From positions 1,610,964 to 1,674,963 of the forward strand of contig ONZQ02000006.1 in NCBI GenBank assembly GCA_900312665.1: a stretch of 64,000 bases of DNA. Direction: 5' to 3'. Source of the stretch: Cephalotrichum gorgonifer. Taxonomy: Eukaryota; Ascomycota; Sordariomycetes; Microascales; Microascaceae. Shown piece by piece: positions 45,641-56,857 of this stretch. A program made the position numbers and the translations under genes. The first letter of the stretch is position 1, and each line of letters opens with the position of its first letter. The notes under the pieces are model-generated. The model did no database searches. It had not been told where the DNA came from and saw only the letters and a list, made by a program, of their open reading frames with translations.

Positions 45641-48600
45641 TTAGCAAAGGCTCGTGGGTAAGACTGAAAAGGTGCTACGGAGATAGATAAGCGGGATGAT
45701 ACGAACTTTTGGTGGAACACAGTCTTGGCAGATATACGAGCCCTCAATAGGAGCACCCCTCGTGAGGGAATAAATCGACTGGTCATATATTTGGTCGCTG
45801 CCATGGACCATCTTCGACGTCGGCGCCTCCGCTGGCGGAGAGACTACGGACCACGCCTCGCTACTGTGGCCGTAGGTGGAAGCGTGTTGATCTATCACGT
45901 CCGGGACAATGCTCTCCTTGTCGCCATCACTTGGAAGCGCCGGCGGCAGCGGGGTTCGCGACGAGATACTGGTAGTGCCATCATCCTCGGACCGACTCTT
46001 GGCCTCGGACCGCCCAAAAACATGCCGCCTCGTTGCTATGATTGGTGGCCGATCGATACCTGGGTCGCTATCAATGACCCAATCCCTGGGCTTAGTCGTG
46101 GTGCGGTCTGTGGGTGTAGTAACACTCTTCCGCAACTGCTTTTCGTCGGAATCGCTATTACTGTGTGTCTGGATACGTGTATATTCCCGACGCTCCGCTA
46201 CCATCTGGACGGAAGTTTCAATAAAAAATGACGAAGATGGATAGTCGACATCCTGAAGCCAGGCAGTGGTATCCGAAACCCGTCTGTCCCTTGCGCTATT
46301 GCCATGCTCGCGATTGCCCTCTTTCATCAAATAGTCGTTAAAGACGTCGGCGAGCACAGGTGCAAATTCATCGTTGGCGGGCACGGGTGCGAGTTCATCG
46401 TCGGCGGGCACGGGTGCGAATTCATCGTCGGCGACTGGTTCCGTCTCTATCAAAGTCCTCCTGAGAATCCGCTTCTCGGTGTCAGGATCATACACCTCAC
46501 AAACCACGCGCGCACTCAGGCAGTGCCTACAGCTCGGCAGAATCCGGTCGCACTTTAGCTTGCGGTAGCCGCACCGGATGCAGGATCTTGCCGTTCGAGA
46601 CTTCGAGATGCGTTCTGTGGCAGCCGTTGCCGTCACGGGTTGGGGGCCCCCATCGGAGGCGTGCTTCTCTGGGGGAGGGCGTTCATACGCCTGACAAACC
46701 ACGCCCGCTTTCACGCAGCTCTCGCAGCTTGGCGAACTTAGACTCGGGTTGCACCGGTTCTTGCGAAGGCGGCACCTCGTACAGGCTCCTCGCCTACGAT
46801 AATTCCGAATGCCTTCCTCGGCAGCCCTCGCGGCCACGAGCTGGGGGCCCGCCTGGGATGCGCCGTTGCCGAACGGGCCTCTCGACGAGGACTGCCCGCC
46901 CGCCGGGACAAAGTGTTCGACGGGAGGGTCTAGCCGATCTTCCAGAGGCGTGGGAAACATAAAGTGTTCGACGGGAGGGTCTAGCTGATCTTCCAGAGGT
47001 GTGGGAAACATAAAGTGTTCGACGGGAAGGTCTAGCCGATCTTCCAGAGGTGCGGGAAACATATAGGTCTTATTCTTCAAATGCTGAGCTGATTCATCAC
47101 TGAAATAGTCATCAACAGACTCCTCGGGCTCCATGTGCGGTGACGGTGGCGGTGGCTTCTGAGCATCGCCCGCGGGCGCACCCTGGGTTTTAACCTGCTG
47201 CCTATCAGAATGTGTAAGGGAATGTTTCACACGGGCGGGCTGGAGAGAGCCAGCTTCCACCAGTCTCTTGACAGCCTTCTTAATGACCGTCTCACGGTCG
47301 AAGGTGCGGGGTTTGCATTCATGACACCAGTGCGAGAAGTCCTCTCGAAGAGCCTCTTCATGGCCGGGATAGAAGCACTCGATGTGCTGCCATGTGTCGC
47401 ACGTCTCGCAGAATATCGTGTTTCCATCGTCCTCATCATAGCCGCAGATACACTTTATCCGATATGGCTCTTCCTCCTCTGCATTCACATCCTGCAGTGA
47501 GGTCCTGAGGAAAGCGTCTGGCCCAAGTTCAGAACTCAGACTCGGTCGGCGATCGGCACCCAAGTCCAATGTCTTGGGCATCTCTTTCTCCGTCTGGCCA
47601 GCAGTGTCGGTGGTCGAAGAATCATCGGTGCCCGAATCCGAAATTTCATCCGGCTCAACCCCCCCGGGAAGCGCCTTCAGGGAGATCTCCTCCATGTGGC
47701 TCGAGAGATGGCGGGTGATGGTGAACTTCCCATCGCCGGTGTCCTCCTCGCACATGGGGCAGGCGAAGCTCTTCCATTCAGGATCTAACTCATGCTGGAG
47801 ACTTAGGTGCTGGACCCAATCCTCGCGTGACTGGAAGAGGCCGAAGTTACACTGCAGAGCATGGCAGATCCAGGGACAAAGGTCGCGGAAAAGATGTTTC
47901 CTATGTTATCAAGTCAGCGAAATCACGCAGAGAGGGTCTACTCTACTACGTACTTCCAAGCCGAGGTGGTCCTCATAACCACGTTCTTCCCACACGCAAC
48001 ACACTCGAAAGGCCTCCCCTTCCTCGCCTCCTCCGGAAGAGGCGGTATCCTGACGGACTCCCCGTCTTTCCGATGGTAGGACATGACAGTTTCCGCGTAC
48101 GCACTCCCGGTATTGATCGAGGTACCCAGACCGGAATCGTGGAACTTGGAGACGGGTTCGGTATAAGGCGCAACTGTCTCGGCTGTTCCAGCCATGACCG
48201 CCATTTCACCTACGCCTTGGTTCTTTTCCCGATCGGCTCTTCCCTTGAGGAAGCGTTCCAAGTTGGCACGCGCGAGCCGGTCGACCAAGGCAGGGTCGGC
48301 CTTTGGAAACCTGACGCGGATACTGTCACCATAAAACACATGGGGGTCCAATTTCTCCGGAATCCGCTTATCTTCTCGAGAGAGCTGCACGGGGTCGGCG
48401 GCCGGGGATTTGATTAGAGGACCAAGGTCCAGAAGGCACTGTACGTCCGTCTGCAAGTCCTCTGCGATCTCGTTCCAATCACTCGGCGGCGATATTGACG
48501 AACCGTCACTATCGCTGTCCTCTCCATCAGAGCCATCCTGGTACCCTTCGTGCATGCTCGTTTCGGCCTCGGCGACGACGGACCTCAAGGCCGCCCCGTG

Positions 48601-49033
48601 AGAACCCAGCTTCTCATCGCCTCCGTCAATAAAGGGCGGTAGCTCTAAACAATGGTTAGAATGTTTCCAAGTGGTAGGGGCGGCGTCTGGAAGACAAACG
48701 ATGCGCAAGTGCTCGACCAATATTGAGCAAGTGCTCGAGAGTAGACCGACGGAGTGTCCTAGACTTCGTGAGAGTATCGTCCAGCCCCCCGTCCGCTACT
48801 CCGTACCCAGATTCCCATAAAACGAGGGAGCTGCAGCTTCTCTCAAGTCGTCGAAGGATCTCTTGGGAGAGTATCTCCTCCTGGGAGAGCTTCTTCAGCA
48901 GCCTCCTAAAAATGGAGACGCATTCTTTAGTGAGTCGGCTCGTGACGCTGCCTTTTTCGGGGACGGCCTCTTCAATATTCCAATCAAGAACCGGGGTGAG
49001 ATTGCGAGTGTCTGACGATCGTAGTAGTTCCAT
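45641..49033 (-). CDS. C2H2-like/PHD/double Zn(II)2Cys6 protein
   Basis: Minus strand from ATG 49033. A 53-bp intron (47953-47901) joins WK to KHLFRDLCPWICH in phase. The helical N-terminus (LTKECVSIFRRLLKKLSQEE) is of a type common in fungal zinc-finger proteins of accessory regions. The frame appears to shift by one base near 48695 before IAEDLQTDVQCLLDLGPLI. Then come C2H2-like fingers (FECVACGKNVVMRTTSAWKK; FACPMCEEDTGDGKFTITRH with a later HLSSH). A PHD finger follows at 47470-47314 (IKCICGYDEDDGNTIFCETC, HIECF, WCHEC). Two Zn(II)2Cys6 clusters lie at about 46800-46690 (CTRCRLRKNRCNPS) and 46605-46490 (CIRCGYRKLKCDRILPSC). The combination predicts a nuclear regulator, but targets are unknown. 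The frameshift could be decay or a base-call error. Confidence 0.75.
46354..46434 (-). repeat. 27-bp coding repeat, three copies
   Basis: Units start at 46354, 46381 and 46408 and encode a nine-residue (D/N)DEFAPVPA-type repeat in the zinc-finger protein. Confidence 0.85.
46910..47062 (-). repeat. 51-bp coding repeat, three copies
   Basis: Exact 51-bp spacing (46910, 46961, 47012). Encodes three MFPTPLEDxLDPPVEHF units between the PHD finger and the first Zn(II)2Cys6 cluster. Confidence 0.9.
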
Positions 49034-49473
49034 GGTTGTCGCCAGGATATGTTAGAAGACCGATTTCGAGAGTTTGGCCCTTGAAATCATGATTCATTAA
49101 GAGGTATTTTGAATTGGGAAAACAGGAGCAAAACAATTGCAAAGCGGTGACGAAGTGATGGATGAAGGGGAAGGCTGTGAGGCCCAATTAGGATAGCATT
49201 GAAAAGAAAAGAGGGGAGAGGTACATGTACTTACACATGTAGCATAGCCCCCCAACTGCGAAAGTGAGGCTGACGGCAGGCACGACTGAGAGGCAACCAA
49301 GGCGTTCTCACATAACCGCCAATCTGAAGCACGCTGCTCCAAGTACTCTCGTAATACTATACTTGCCGGCGTACATTTCAGCTTCCCAATAAGGCGTAAG
49401 AGCTCTTCCGCCCATTCTCCCCCCGCACCCTTACCATCTCTCGTCGTCTTTCTTTGCGTAGCTATGCATTGAA
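49034..49473. promoter_or_regulatory. Shared divergent promoter region
   Basis: The 440 bp between the start codons of the minus-strand zinc-finger gene and the plus-strand DUF7580-like gene. CT-rich just before 49474. Divergent layout suggests co-regulation; no specific site identified. Confidence 0.45.
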
Positions 49474-51341
49474 ATGGCCGAGCTCGTCTTCGGCGCCCTG
49501 GGCATCGTGCCCCTGATCGGAATTGCCATAAAATCCTACCGAGGCCTGTGTTCCGATCTTAGAACCTTCCGGCACTGCTCCAGCACCGTCAAGAATACAC
49601 ACAAGAAGCTAAAAGTCCAGCGGATCATATTCGAGAATGAATGCGAGCTACTACTACGGGACTGCCTGGGCGACGATGCGGACCTGCAAACGGCCATCGA
49701 CCAGGGTCATGAAAGTGCGACGGATGCTAGGCAAGAGGGGAGCTTGCGGAAATTGCTAAAGCACAATTACCAAGTGTGCGCCGAGCTCATACAGAGTATC
49801 CTCGAAGCCGTCCAACAATTGGACAGCAACTTGGCTTGTTTTCAGGCTTTGAAGGCCAAGCAGCGCAAGGTAGTCGTTCATCCTCCATGGGAATAGTCCC
49901 CATTCTCACGCTGACATCGATCGTAACCTAGGGAGAGAGGATGAAAGAAACCTGGAGCCGTCTGAAGGACGGAGTAAGAATAACACTCAACAAGAACGAC
50001 TATGAGGCCGCCCTGAACGACTTGCGCATTGTAAACTCCGACCTGCAATCATTGCGGGGCCAAGTAACCCAACTACAAAACCCACCCAAGGTCTCCTCGC
50101 TCAAACGCGCGGCAACACCCCCCGGGTGGGCGGACATCCGGAGCGCCGCTAGAGCCCTCCACGAGGGCCTTATCAAGGCCTGGTCCTGCAGCGAAACGAG
50201 CCACCTCCAACACTTCGTCAAGTTGTTTTTGGAGGCGGAGAAAGCCGAAGAGGATGTACGCATGGATATAGCCATCATGTGTCACGGATATCGCCGTGGC
50301 TCGGGAGGCGAAAGCCTGATCCAGCTTCAAGTAAGGTCAGGACGTCTGGAGTGGAGCAAGCCTCCGAGTTGCTTAGTCGAGGTTCCACCTTCGGGTTCTG
50401 GGGAAATACGACCCCAGAAGCGAGCGAAGACCGTCAGGTTTCTCCAAGAGTCCTCGAGCACCTATACAATCAGCCAGGCATCGGCCGCAGGGAACTGCAC
50501 GGCTCTGCCCACACTCCAGACCCACGCGTCCTTGGACTTGGGATCCTCGACGGATCTCTGCTCAGAAATACGGACTCGGTGTAGTCAGAGAGCCCCCAGT
50601 ATCACCAGCTATTGCCTGGGTCATATCGATATGCGGTCTAACGACAACCTTCGCCATTCCTTCTACTTGTCGCACAGGAATACCTCGCGGGGAATTTGCT
50701 TAAGCCCCTTGGACACGTTGGAACCGGTGCCAATGGATGCGTTCCTCCACGCGGCGGAAGGCGGAGGTCTATCTACGGCAGACAGGCTCAAGATGGCCAG
50801 GTCGCTGGTCCTGGCCGTCCTAAAGTTCAATGAAACACCCTGGCTCGGCGACGTATGGCGGCTGCAGGACTTCTCTCTCTTCAACCAAGGACAAGACGTA
50901 TCTCAGGCCCTCCAGACCCTGCACCTCGGGGCCGAGTTCGACTGCGCGACCCTCCCGCTGGGCAATAACAGTAATACTTCTACTATGGAAGGTGTCCAGC
51001 TGAGCCACGAGAGCAGCCGCCTGTCGCTGGCATCGGAGGACGAGCGACTACTATGCGGCATTGAGAACGTGACGCTGCATAGTCTCGGGGTTGCACTGCT
51101 ACAGATCGATAGGATGGAGAAGATAGACCCCGACGACGTGCTCCTGGCTCGAAAGGCGGCGAAGCTGAGCTCGTCGTTCGGGGACCGGTATCAGGAGATC
51201 ACGCGGAAGTGTCTCCGCTGCGACTTTGGCTACGGGACCAACCTCGGGAAGGCACAGCTTCAGAAGGCGGTTTATGAGTCCGTGATAGGCCCGTTGGAGA
51301 CGATGATTTCGGTCCTGAGCATTGAGGACGATGCGGGGTGA
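49474..51341 (+). CDS. DUF7580-like fungal protein with hydrophobic N-terminus
   Basis: Two exons, 49474-49869 and 49932-51341, over a 62-bp intron (GTAGTC donor, CTAG acceptor), phase 0; the product is 601 residues. The N-terminus MAELVFGALGIVPLIGIAIK is hydrophobic and followed by helices, as in HeLo-like or related N-terminal domains of fungal cell-death proteins. The C-terminal half carries LSTADRLKMARSLVLAVLKF, TPWLGDVWRLQDFSLF and ENVTLHSLGVALLQIDRMEK, the pattern I associate with DUF7580, a degenerate kinase-like fold. Function unknown; a role in heterokaryon incompatibility or stress signalling is inference. Frame intact and divergent from the zinc-finger gene. Confidence 0.75.
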
Positions 51342-52132
51342 TGGAGGAGGTGAGGTACAAAGAGTAGCCGATCCAGGACGTACTCGCACTTCTACTTCTG
51401 AAACATGTGACGGAAGGGGGCAGGGTGCTAAAGGGACATCTGTTCAGAGCGTCGTAGAAATAAAGGTAGAGAGACTTGTCCTTCAAAGATAAGCGAAGAT
51501 CTAGGCCCCCTTGGACGATGTGTGGAAACCGACATGCCCCACACCGGGAATCGAAAGTCACTCTTAGAGCTTTAACCTAGAGCACTTCGATAACATCAAG
51601 GTCATTCGCCTCGAGGGAGACACAAACATCAGGATCGTACCATCCAGGAGTTCTCTCTGCCTTGTTGAGGAGAGCTGCTATCGGCAAGCGGCTGTCGATA
51701 TCGATAAATAATGACAGGCCTCCCGTCTCTCATTACAATCGATTGGCCCAGGTATTCTGCGACGAGATATTGGCGGCTGTGCAGCGTGGCTGGCGCTATG
51801 CCAGCCGCACGTCGTTCCCTCAGTCGTGATTCGTTCAATAATTTCCCATGCGGATGCACAAGGTAACCGTGGCCAATCAGGGGGGGAAAGTAGCTGGAGA
51901 TACCATGTAAAATGACAACGCCCGCACCAACGGTTCATAACTAACGGACACGAACATCTCTGCGGCGTGGTCAGCCTCGTGAGCCCCGAGGAGTGGAGGC
52001 TTTATCACTCCTCTCTTGATTCAATATCGATGCCACCTTGCAAGCTGGCTTCTTAACCTCAGCCCAACCATACACCATGTAAGCGATCGACTGCTCTCAA
52101 TTTTACCATACCGATCTCAATTGCCAACAATT
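51342..52132. other. Intergenic
   Basis: No gene recognised; the promoter of the gene at 52133 lies here. Confidence 0.5.
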
Positions 52133-55100
52133 ATGCGGCAAAACAGGACCATTCACCTTCACCTGCTCCTGGTGGTGGCTTGCTTGGTAGCAACCGCAAA
52201 GGCCGGTGATGAGTGGGATGACTTCGCCAACAATCTAGCCACAGATCTCGCTCCACTTCTTGCCCTGTTCGGCGAACAGGTCACGAAGCAGTTCCTGAGC
52301 GAATCGACCACCGTATTGGATAACGTCATCTTTTCAATGGCACCCCTGGGCATCCTTACCGCGGTTGTATCTGCGATTCGCGTGTGCGGTAGCTCATCCC
52401 TGCGCGCCTTCATCGGTCGAGCGCAAGAGGGAGGAGGAATAGCCGAAGCGGAGCTGTGCTCGTCCACGAGCCGGGACGTCTGTGAACTCTACCACAATGG
52501 TGCTATCGTCCGGGTGTTCGGACGACCCAAGATCCTCGAGATTATTCACGACAGTAATGAAGTCCTCAAGTCGCCTGACTCCCCTGAGCCGCCGGACAAA
52601 CATGGCATCTACCGCTTTCGAGAGTATATTGGCAGGAAATCGGAAGATGACGCGAAGTGGGAGGAGCGTACGGGAGGGGCATGGAAGAAACTTGAGAAGC
52701 GTCCTCAGCCTGACCCCGAAGACGGGGTTTCGCGGGGAGAACAGGCCTCCGACAGCGAGGACGACGAATTCGCCCCAAACCCTAACTTATCCATTAACAT
52801 CGGTATACGAGAGCCGCCCCGCCAAATCATCCGGTTGGCAGCCGCCGCCGGATTCCTCTTACAATCTTCAGTTGTGGCGTTTGGTTTTCTCGCGACATAC
52901 AAGTGGCGCTGGGAAAAGGAAGGAAACCTCCCCCCGGCTTGGGCCTTTCCTCTGATGTCACTCGGAACCCTACTTCTGGCGATGGGTATGTTTTCCTGCG
53001 CACTCCTGGTAGAGAGAAGCACCAAGGAGAGACTATTCCGCAGACTTTCGATCAAGGATGAAGATAGTTCGGGCCCAACCATTTATGTGGTACAACCAGG
53101 AAACCAGACCGTCGGCGACCAAACGTTTGACTCTTTTGCATTCACCGATGCTTCACATCCACTGACGAGATACACGACATCGTGGAAGGTACAGCAAGAT
53201 GCCGAGCTGGGCGTCTGGCTCGCCACGGGAATGACAATGTCCGGCTTTGTTTTTCAGTTCGTCGGTCTGAGAGGAATGCACTCGGCTGTCTCGGTTGCCC
53301 AACTGGGAGCGATTCTACTTATGAGCATCATCCGCGCGGGGCTACGATCCCAACGTCTGCGCAAGGACCAGAATCTTCTGAACGATCGGCGGGACGAGGT
53401 TGAGGGCCATGAACTGGACTGGCTGGCCTTGCAAATGGCCCTGGAGATAGAGGAGAAGGAGAAAGAGAAGGAGAAAGAGAAAGAGAAAGAGAAGGAGAAA
53501 GGGTCAGCGAATGTGGGACCAGAAGTGAATGGGCTGGAGAAGGAGCAGCCAAAGAAGAATGAGCCAGAGAAGAGAGAGTCGAGGAATAAGGAGGCAGAGA
53601 AAGCGAAAAGGAAATTCTGGTCGGTAATTGCCGGTCCGGCAAAGTCTCTCTCCCCTTCAGGCCCTCACGAACCCGCGCCGGGTGTGGATCCTCCACAAGA
53701 CGCCAATACTCAAACGACAACACAACAGGATCCTCGAGGAGAGGCCAATACTCCAAGGACCACTCAACTGGACCCTCCAGGAGAGGCTAGTAACCAGGTG
53801 ACCACACAGCAGAATCCTCAAGACGAGGCCAACAACCAAACGACCAAACGACACCTGGCTCGTACAGCCTTCTTTTACAGATCTCGACTTGCGGAATTGA
53901 CAAGCCAGCCAGCGGGCGTCAAATCAAAGTCATCCGTCGCGTGGGGCGAGCCCCTGGTACATGTGCGTCAGCAAGCTCGGCAACTAAAGAAGGCTATCGA
54001 GTCCAGTGCCGATATTCTCTTCGCTTATGCAGAAGTGAAACACGACTGGAAGGACAAGAAATCTATTCCTTGGGACCTCAATGTGGTAGAATACAACCAG
54101 TTAGAGCCCGGTCTCGGCCCCAAGGTGGCTTCCGAGGTCCGTCTCTCCCTGTATAGGCCGAAGGATGGCAATTCTACCGCATGGGAGGTTAATCAACGCC
54201 ACCTCGAAGCTGCGGTAGGCCTATGGACTTGGTCGATCATATCGGATCCTCGCACTGAGAGGGACGACAGCTCCAAGCTCCACGCGTCAAAGGCATCAGG
54301 AATACCAATGTCTAGGATAATCGCTGTCGGTGTTTCTCAAGAGGACATCGAGCGCGCGAGAATGGACTTGAAACTCTGGATGGAGGACTTTAGCTCCTCG
54401 TCGTCCGTGGAGAAATTGACGGCAAGCCCGACGGACAGAGGCCCTGGCACTTTATGGGAGATGAAGATCCAAGAGACACCCCGCCTCCTGACTGTAGGAA
54501 CGAGCGCACTTGGGCCACGTCTGCGACTTTACGGGTGGCAAATAGCCCCTCATGATTCCCCGGCCGAGATGTTTGCTTTGACCACACCTGTTACCAATTC
54601 CATCTCTGACGCATGCGCCCAAGACATCTATCAGTCCTCCCTCTGCGCAATGGCGGAAGTCCTTGACTCCATTGGAGGGCAAATAACACCCTCGCGAGGA
54701 ATGCAGGGCTTTCACTTTAAGAACGAAGTCGTGTCCCGTCTCGCGGAATGCTTCAAGGAGAGCGGCCTTGGCTCCATCCGGGATGGGTACTCGGTTATCA
54801 TCCCAGCTTTGAGACGTCAGTCGAAATTGCCCTTACTGGAAGACGGCCATCAGCTTGTTCACAGAGTCGCTGAAGAGCGTAAGAAAGAAGGAAACTTCCA
54901 GGAGGCGGAAGATCTACTACGATGGGCGTGGCAAACGGCACTAGCAACAAACGGTGGACGAGACAATGGCGTGTTGAATGTGGCCATGCTAGAGGCGACT
55001 ATGCTAGAGTTTGGCGAACTCTATCGCAATGCTCGTTTCCTAAAAGGCGGTCCCCGCGAAGAACTCTTTAGCAGGAAAGGAATTTCCTGGATGGAGGAAG

Positions 55101-56857
55101 AGGCCAAGAAGCTCCACAATGCTTCGATCGCTATCATATCGGATCGCTACACCAGCCTTCTGCAAAGGCCAATTGACCTCAATACAACCGCCGAAGAACT
55201 TACCGTCGCGATATCCACAAACGATCGAAAGAAGAGCCTTTGGTTGATCAGCATGGTCAAGGAAACCCTATCGGTCGGCCAGAACGGCCGCACGGTTCTT
55301 TCCTGGGCGGCCCAGCAGGGCTGGCCAGAAATAGTCAAAGCAGCTTTGGAGATCGGCTCTGTGGTTGACTCAGCGGACAAGTTGAGACGAACTGCGCTAA
55401 GCTACGCTGCCGAGTTTGGGCACGCCGAGGTTGTGAGGATACTGATGAGAAGCGGGGCATTCACTTCTATGGAGGATTTAGACCGTCGTACACCTCTATC
55501 ATATGCTGCAGCTGGAGGTCATGTTGGTGTGATGAAGCATTTGTTGAACGATCGTCGTGTGACTACATTCACGAAGGACACGAAGAAGCGTTCACCCTTA
55601 CACTGGGCAGCGGAAAACGGGTCAGAAGGCGCAATCGACTTACTGTTGCAGCACGGGGCTACGAAGACGCTGAACGATCCCGATTCTCGGCGTCATACGC
55701 CCTTGGGTATTGCCCTCTTAAATCAGCATTCATCCGCTGCGGAAATTCTCGTGAGGAGGCGAGCAGAAATTGACATTTTCATCAACGGGACCAAGGCATG
55801 GAAGTGGGCAGTCACGGCTGGAGAATGGGCCTGGGCTAAATTCCTGCTGAGCCATTTAAATACGGGAAACCAGGAAAAGAAGTCGGTTATTTTGGAGATG
55901 TCCCAGAATCCTCATAGGGAACATTCAGTATCACGGAACGATACACCGGAAAGCGAATCTAGGGTGTATAAATTAGCATGGGATGGTATTACATGGACAG
56001 GAATCACACCGGAGATAGTAGAAGGTGTTTCTGCTGGTCAATTTAGTATGACAGCAGAGTTTTGCGAACAAAAAGAAGGGGGGCCAGCGAGGGAAAGATG
56101 GCGCTTGAGGGAAGTCTCTTGGGTGGGGGTGATGAAGTTGCTGCTGGAGATACAAGGTCAGGAGGTCAAGGCTACAGAGGCGGTCGTCAAGGAAGCTGCG
56201 AGGAATGAAGGGTCTGGGGCGGAGATGATAAAGACGCTGCTAGAGATGCGAGGTAAGGAGGTCAAGGTTACAGAGGCGGTCGTCGAGGCAGCTGCGGGAA
56301 ATGAAAGGGCTGGGGCGGAGATGATGAAGACGCTGCTAGAGATGCGAGGTGAAGAGATCAAGGTTACAGAAGCGGTTGTGAAGGCAGCTGTAGGGAATTG
56401 GAAGTCTGGGATAGAGATTATGAGGCTGCTGCTAGAAATGAGAGGTGAGAGGGTCAAGGTTACAGAAGCAGTTCTCGAGGAAACTGCAGGGAATATGTGG
56501 TCTGGGGTGGAGATGATGAAGCTGCTGCTAGAGATGCGAGGTGAGGAGGTCAAGGTTACAGAGGCGGTTGTGAAGGCAGCTGTAGGGAATTGGAAGTCCG
56601 GGGTGGAGATGGTGAAGCTGCTGCTAGAGATGCGAGGTGAGAGGGTCAAGGTTACAGAAGCAGTTCTTGAGGCAGCTGCAGGGAATAGGGGGTCTGGGCC
56701 AGAGGTGATGAAGCTGCTACTGGATGTACGAGGTGACGAGGTCAAGGTTACAAAAGTAGTTATTGAGGCAGCTGCAAGGAATAACAGGTGTGGGGCAGAG
56801 GTGATGGAACTGCTACTGGATATGCAAGGCAAGGAGGTCAAGATCACGGGAGTATGA
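52133..56857 (+). CDS. Large membrane protein with ankyrin repeats and C-terminal 32-aa repeats
   Basis: Single exon from ATG 52133, 1574 residues. Hydrophobic leader at residues 5-24 (HLHLLLVVACLVATAKAG), then the FANNLATDLAPLLALFGEQV module and a hydrophobic VIFSMAPLGILTAVVSAIRV. About four more transmembrane segments follow near residues 232-256, 270-293, 359-380 and 384-405. A pure Glu/Lys tract lies at about 440-457 and a Thr/Gln/Pro-rich repeat linker follows. A middle domain of about 500 residues is not recognised (DVNVVEY-like region, RLRLYGWQIAPHDSPAEMFA). Ankyrin repeats at about 1049-1220 (GRTVLSWAAQQGWPEIVKAA, RTALSYAAEFGHAEVVRILM) come before 32-residue tandem repeats from 1333 to the end. 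Function unknown: membrane-anchored scaffold or receptor is inference. The decayed paralogue at 23159 contains an intron that this gene lacks. Confidence 0.8.
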   Translation: MRQNRTIHLHLLLVVACLVATAKAGDEWDDFANNLATDLAPLLALFGEQVTKQFLSESTTVLDNVIFSMAPLGILTAVVSAIRVCGSSSLRAFIGRAQEGGGIAEAELCSSTSRDVCELYHNGAIVRVFGRPKILEIIHDSNEVLKSPDSPEPPDKHGIYRFREYIGRKSEDDAKWEERTGGAWKKLEKRPQPDPEDGVSRGEQASDSEDDEFAPNPNLSINIGIREPPRQIIRLAAAAGFLLQSSVVAFGFLATYKWRWEKEGNLPPAWAFPLMSLGTLLLAMGMFSCALLVERSTKERLFRRLSIKDEDSSGPTIYVVQPGNQTVGDQTFDSFAFTDASHPLTRYTTSWKVQQDAELGVWLATGMTMSGFVFQFVGLRGMHSAVSVAQLGAILLMSIIRAGLRSQRLRKDQNLLNDRRDEVEGHELDWLALQMALEIEEKEKEKEKEKEKEKEKGSANVGPEVNGLEKEQPKKNEPEKRESRNKEAEKAKRKFWSVIAGPAKSLSPSGPHEPAPGVDPPQDANTQTTTQQDPRGEANTPRTTQLDPPGEASNQVTTQQNPQDEANNQTTKRHLARTAFFYRSRLAELTSQPAGVKSKSSVAWGEPLVHVRQQARQLKKAIESSADILFAYAEVKHDWKDKKSIPWDLNVVEYNQLEPGLGPKVASEVRLSLYRPKDGNSTAWEVNQRHLEAAVGLWTWSIISDPRTERDDSSKLHASKASGIPMSRIIAVGVSQEDIERARMDLKLWMEDFSSSSSVEKLTASPTDRGPGTLWEMKIQETPRLLTVGTSALGPRLRLYGWQIAPHDSPAEMFALTTPVTNSISDACAQDIYQSSLCAMAEVLDSIGGQITPSRGMQGFHFKNEVVSRLAECFKESGLGSIRDGYSVIIPALRRQSKLPLLEDGHQLVHRVAEERKKEGNFQEAEDLLRWAWQTALATNGGRDNGVLNVAMLEATMLEFGELYRNARFLKGGPREELFSRKGISWMEEEAKKLHNASIAIISDRYTSLLQRPIDLNTTAEELTVAISTNDRKKSLWLISMVKETLSVGQNGRTVLSWAAQQGWPEIVKAALEIGSVVDSADKLRRTALSYAAEFGHAEVVRILMRSGAFTSMEDLDRRTPLSYAAAGGHVGVMKHLLNDRRVTTFTKDTKKRSPLHWAAENGSEGAIDLLLQHGATKTLNDPDSRRHTPLGIALLNQHSSAAEILVRRRAEIDIFINGTKAWKWAVTAGEWAWAKFLLSHLNTGNQEKKSVILEMSQNPHREHSVSRNDTPESESRVYKLAWDGITWTGITPEIVEGVSAGQFSMTAEFCEQKEGGPARERWRLREVSWVGVMKLLLEIQGQEVKATEAVVKEAARNEGSGAEMIKTLLEMRGKEVKVTEAVVEAAAGNERAGAEMMKTLLEMRGEEIKVTEAVVKAAVGNWKSGIEIMRLLLEMRGERVKVTEAVLEETAGNMWSGVEMMKLLLEMRGEEVKVTEAVVKAAVGNWKSGVEMVKLLLEMRGERVKVTEAVLEAAAGNRGSGPEVMKLLLDVRGDEVKVTKVVIEAAARNNRCGAEVMELLLDMQGKEVKITGV
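53449..53505 (+). repeat. GAGAAG/GAGAAA coding microsatellite
   Basis: Hexanucleotide-like purine tract encoding alternating Glu-Lys in the cytosolic linker of the membrane/ankyrin protein. Confidence 0.9.
56129..56857 (+). repeat. 96-bp coding repeats, about 7.6 copies
   Basis: Unit starts at 56129, 56225, 56321, 56417, 56513, 56609, 56705 and 56801, exactly 96 bp apart. Each encodes MMKLLLEMRGEEVKVTEAVV followed by KAAVGNWKSGVE-type text, an ankyrin-like helix pair. Units 3 and 5, and 4 and 6, are most alike, suggesting a two-unit duplication. Confidence 0.9.

Noticed and set aside
23674..56857. Common origin of the two 96-bp repeat arrays in the membrane/ankyrin paralogues
   Set aside because: Same period but unrelated unit sequence and encoded peptide; the shared length is probably coincidence.
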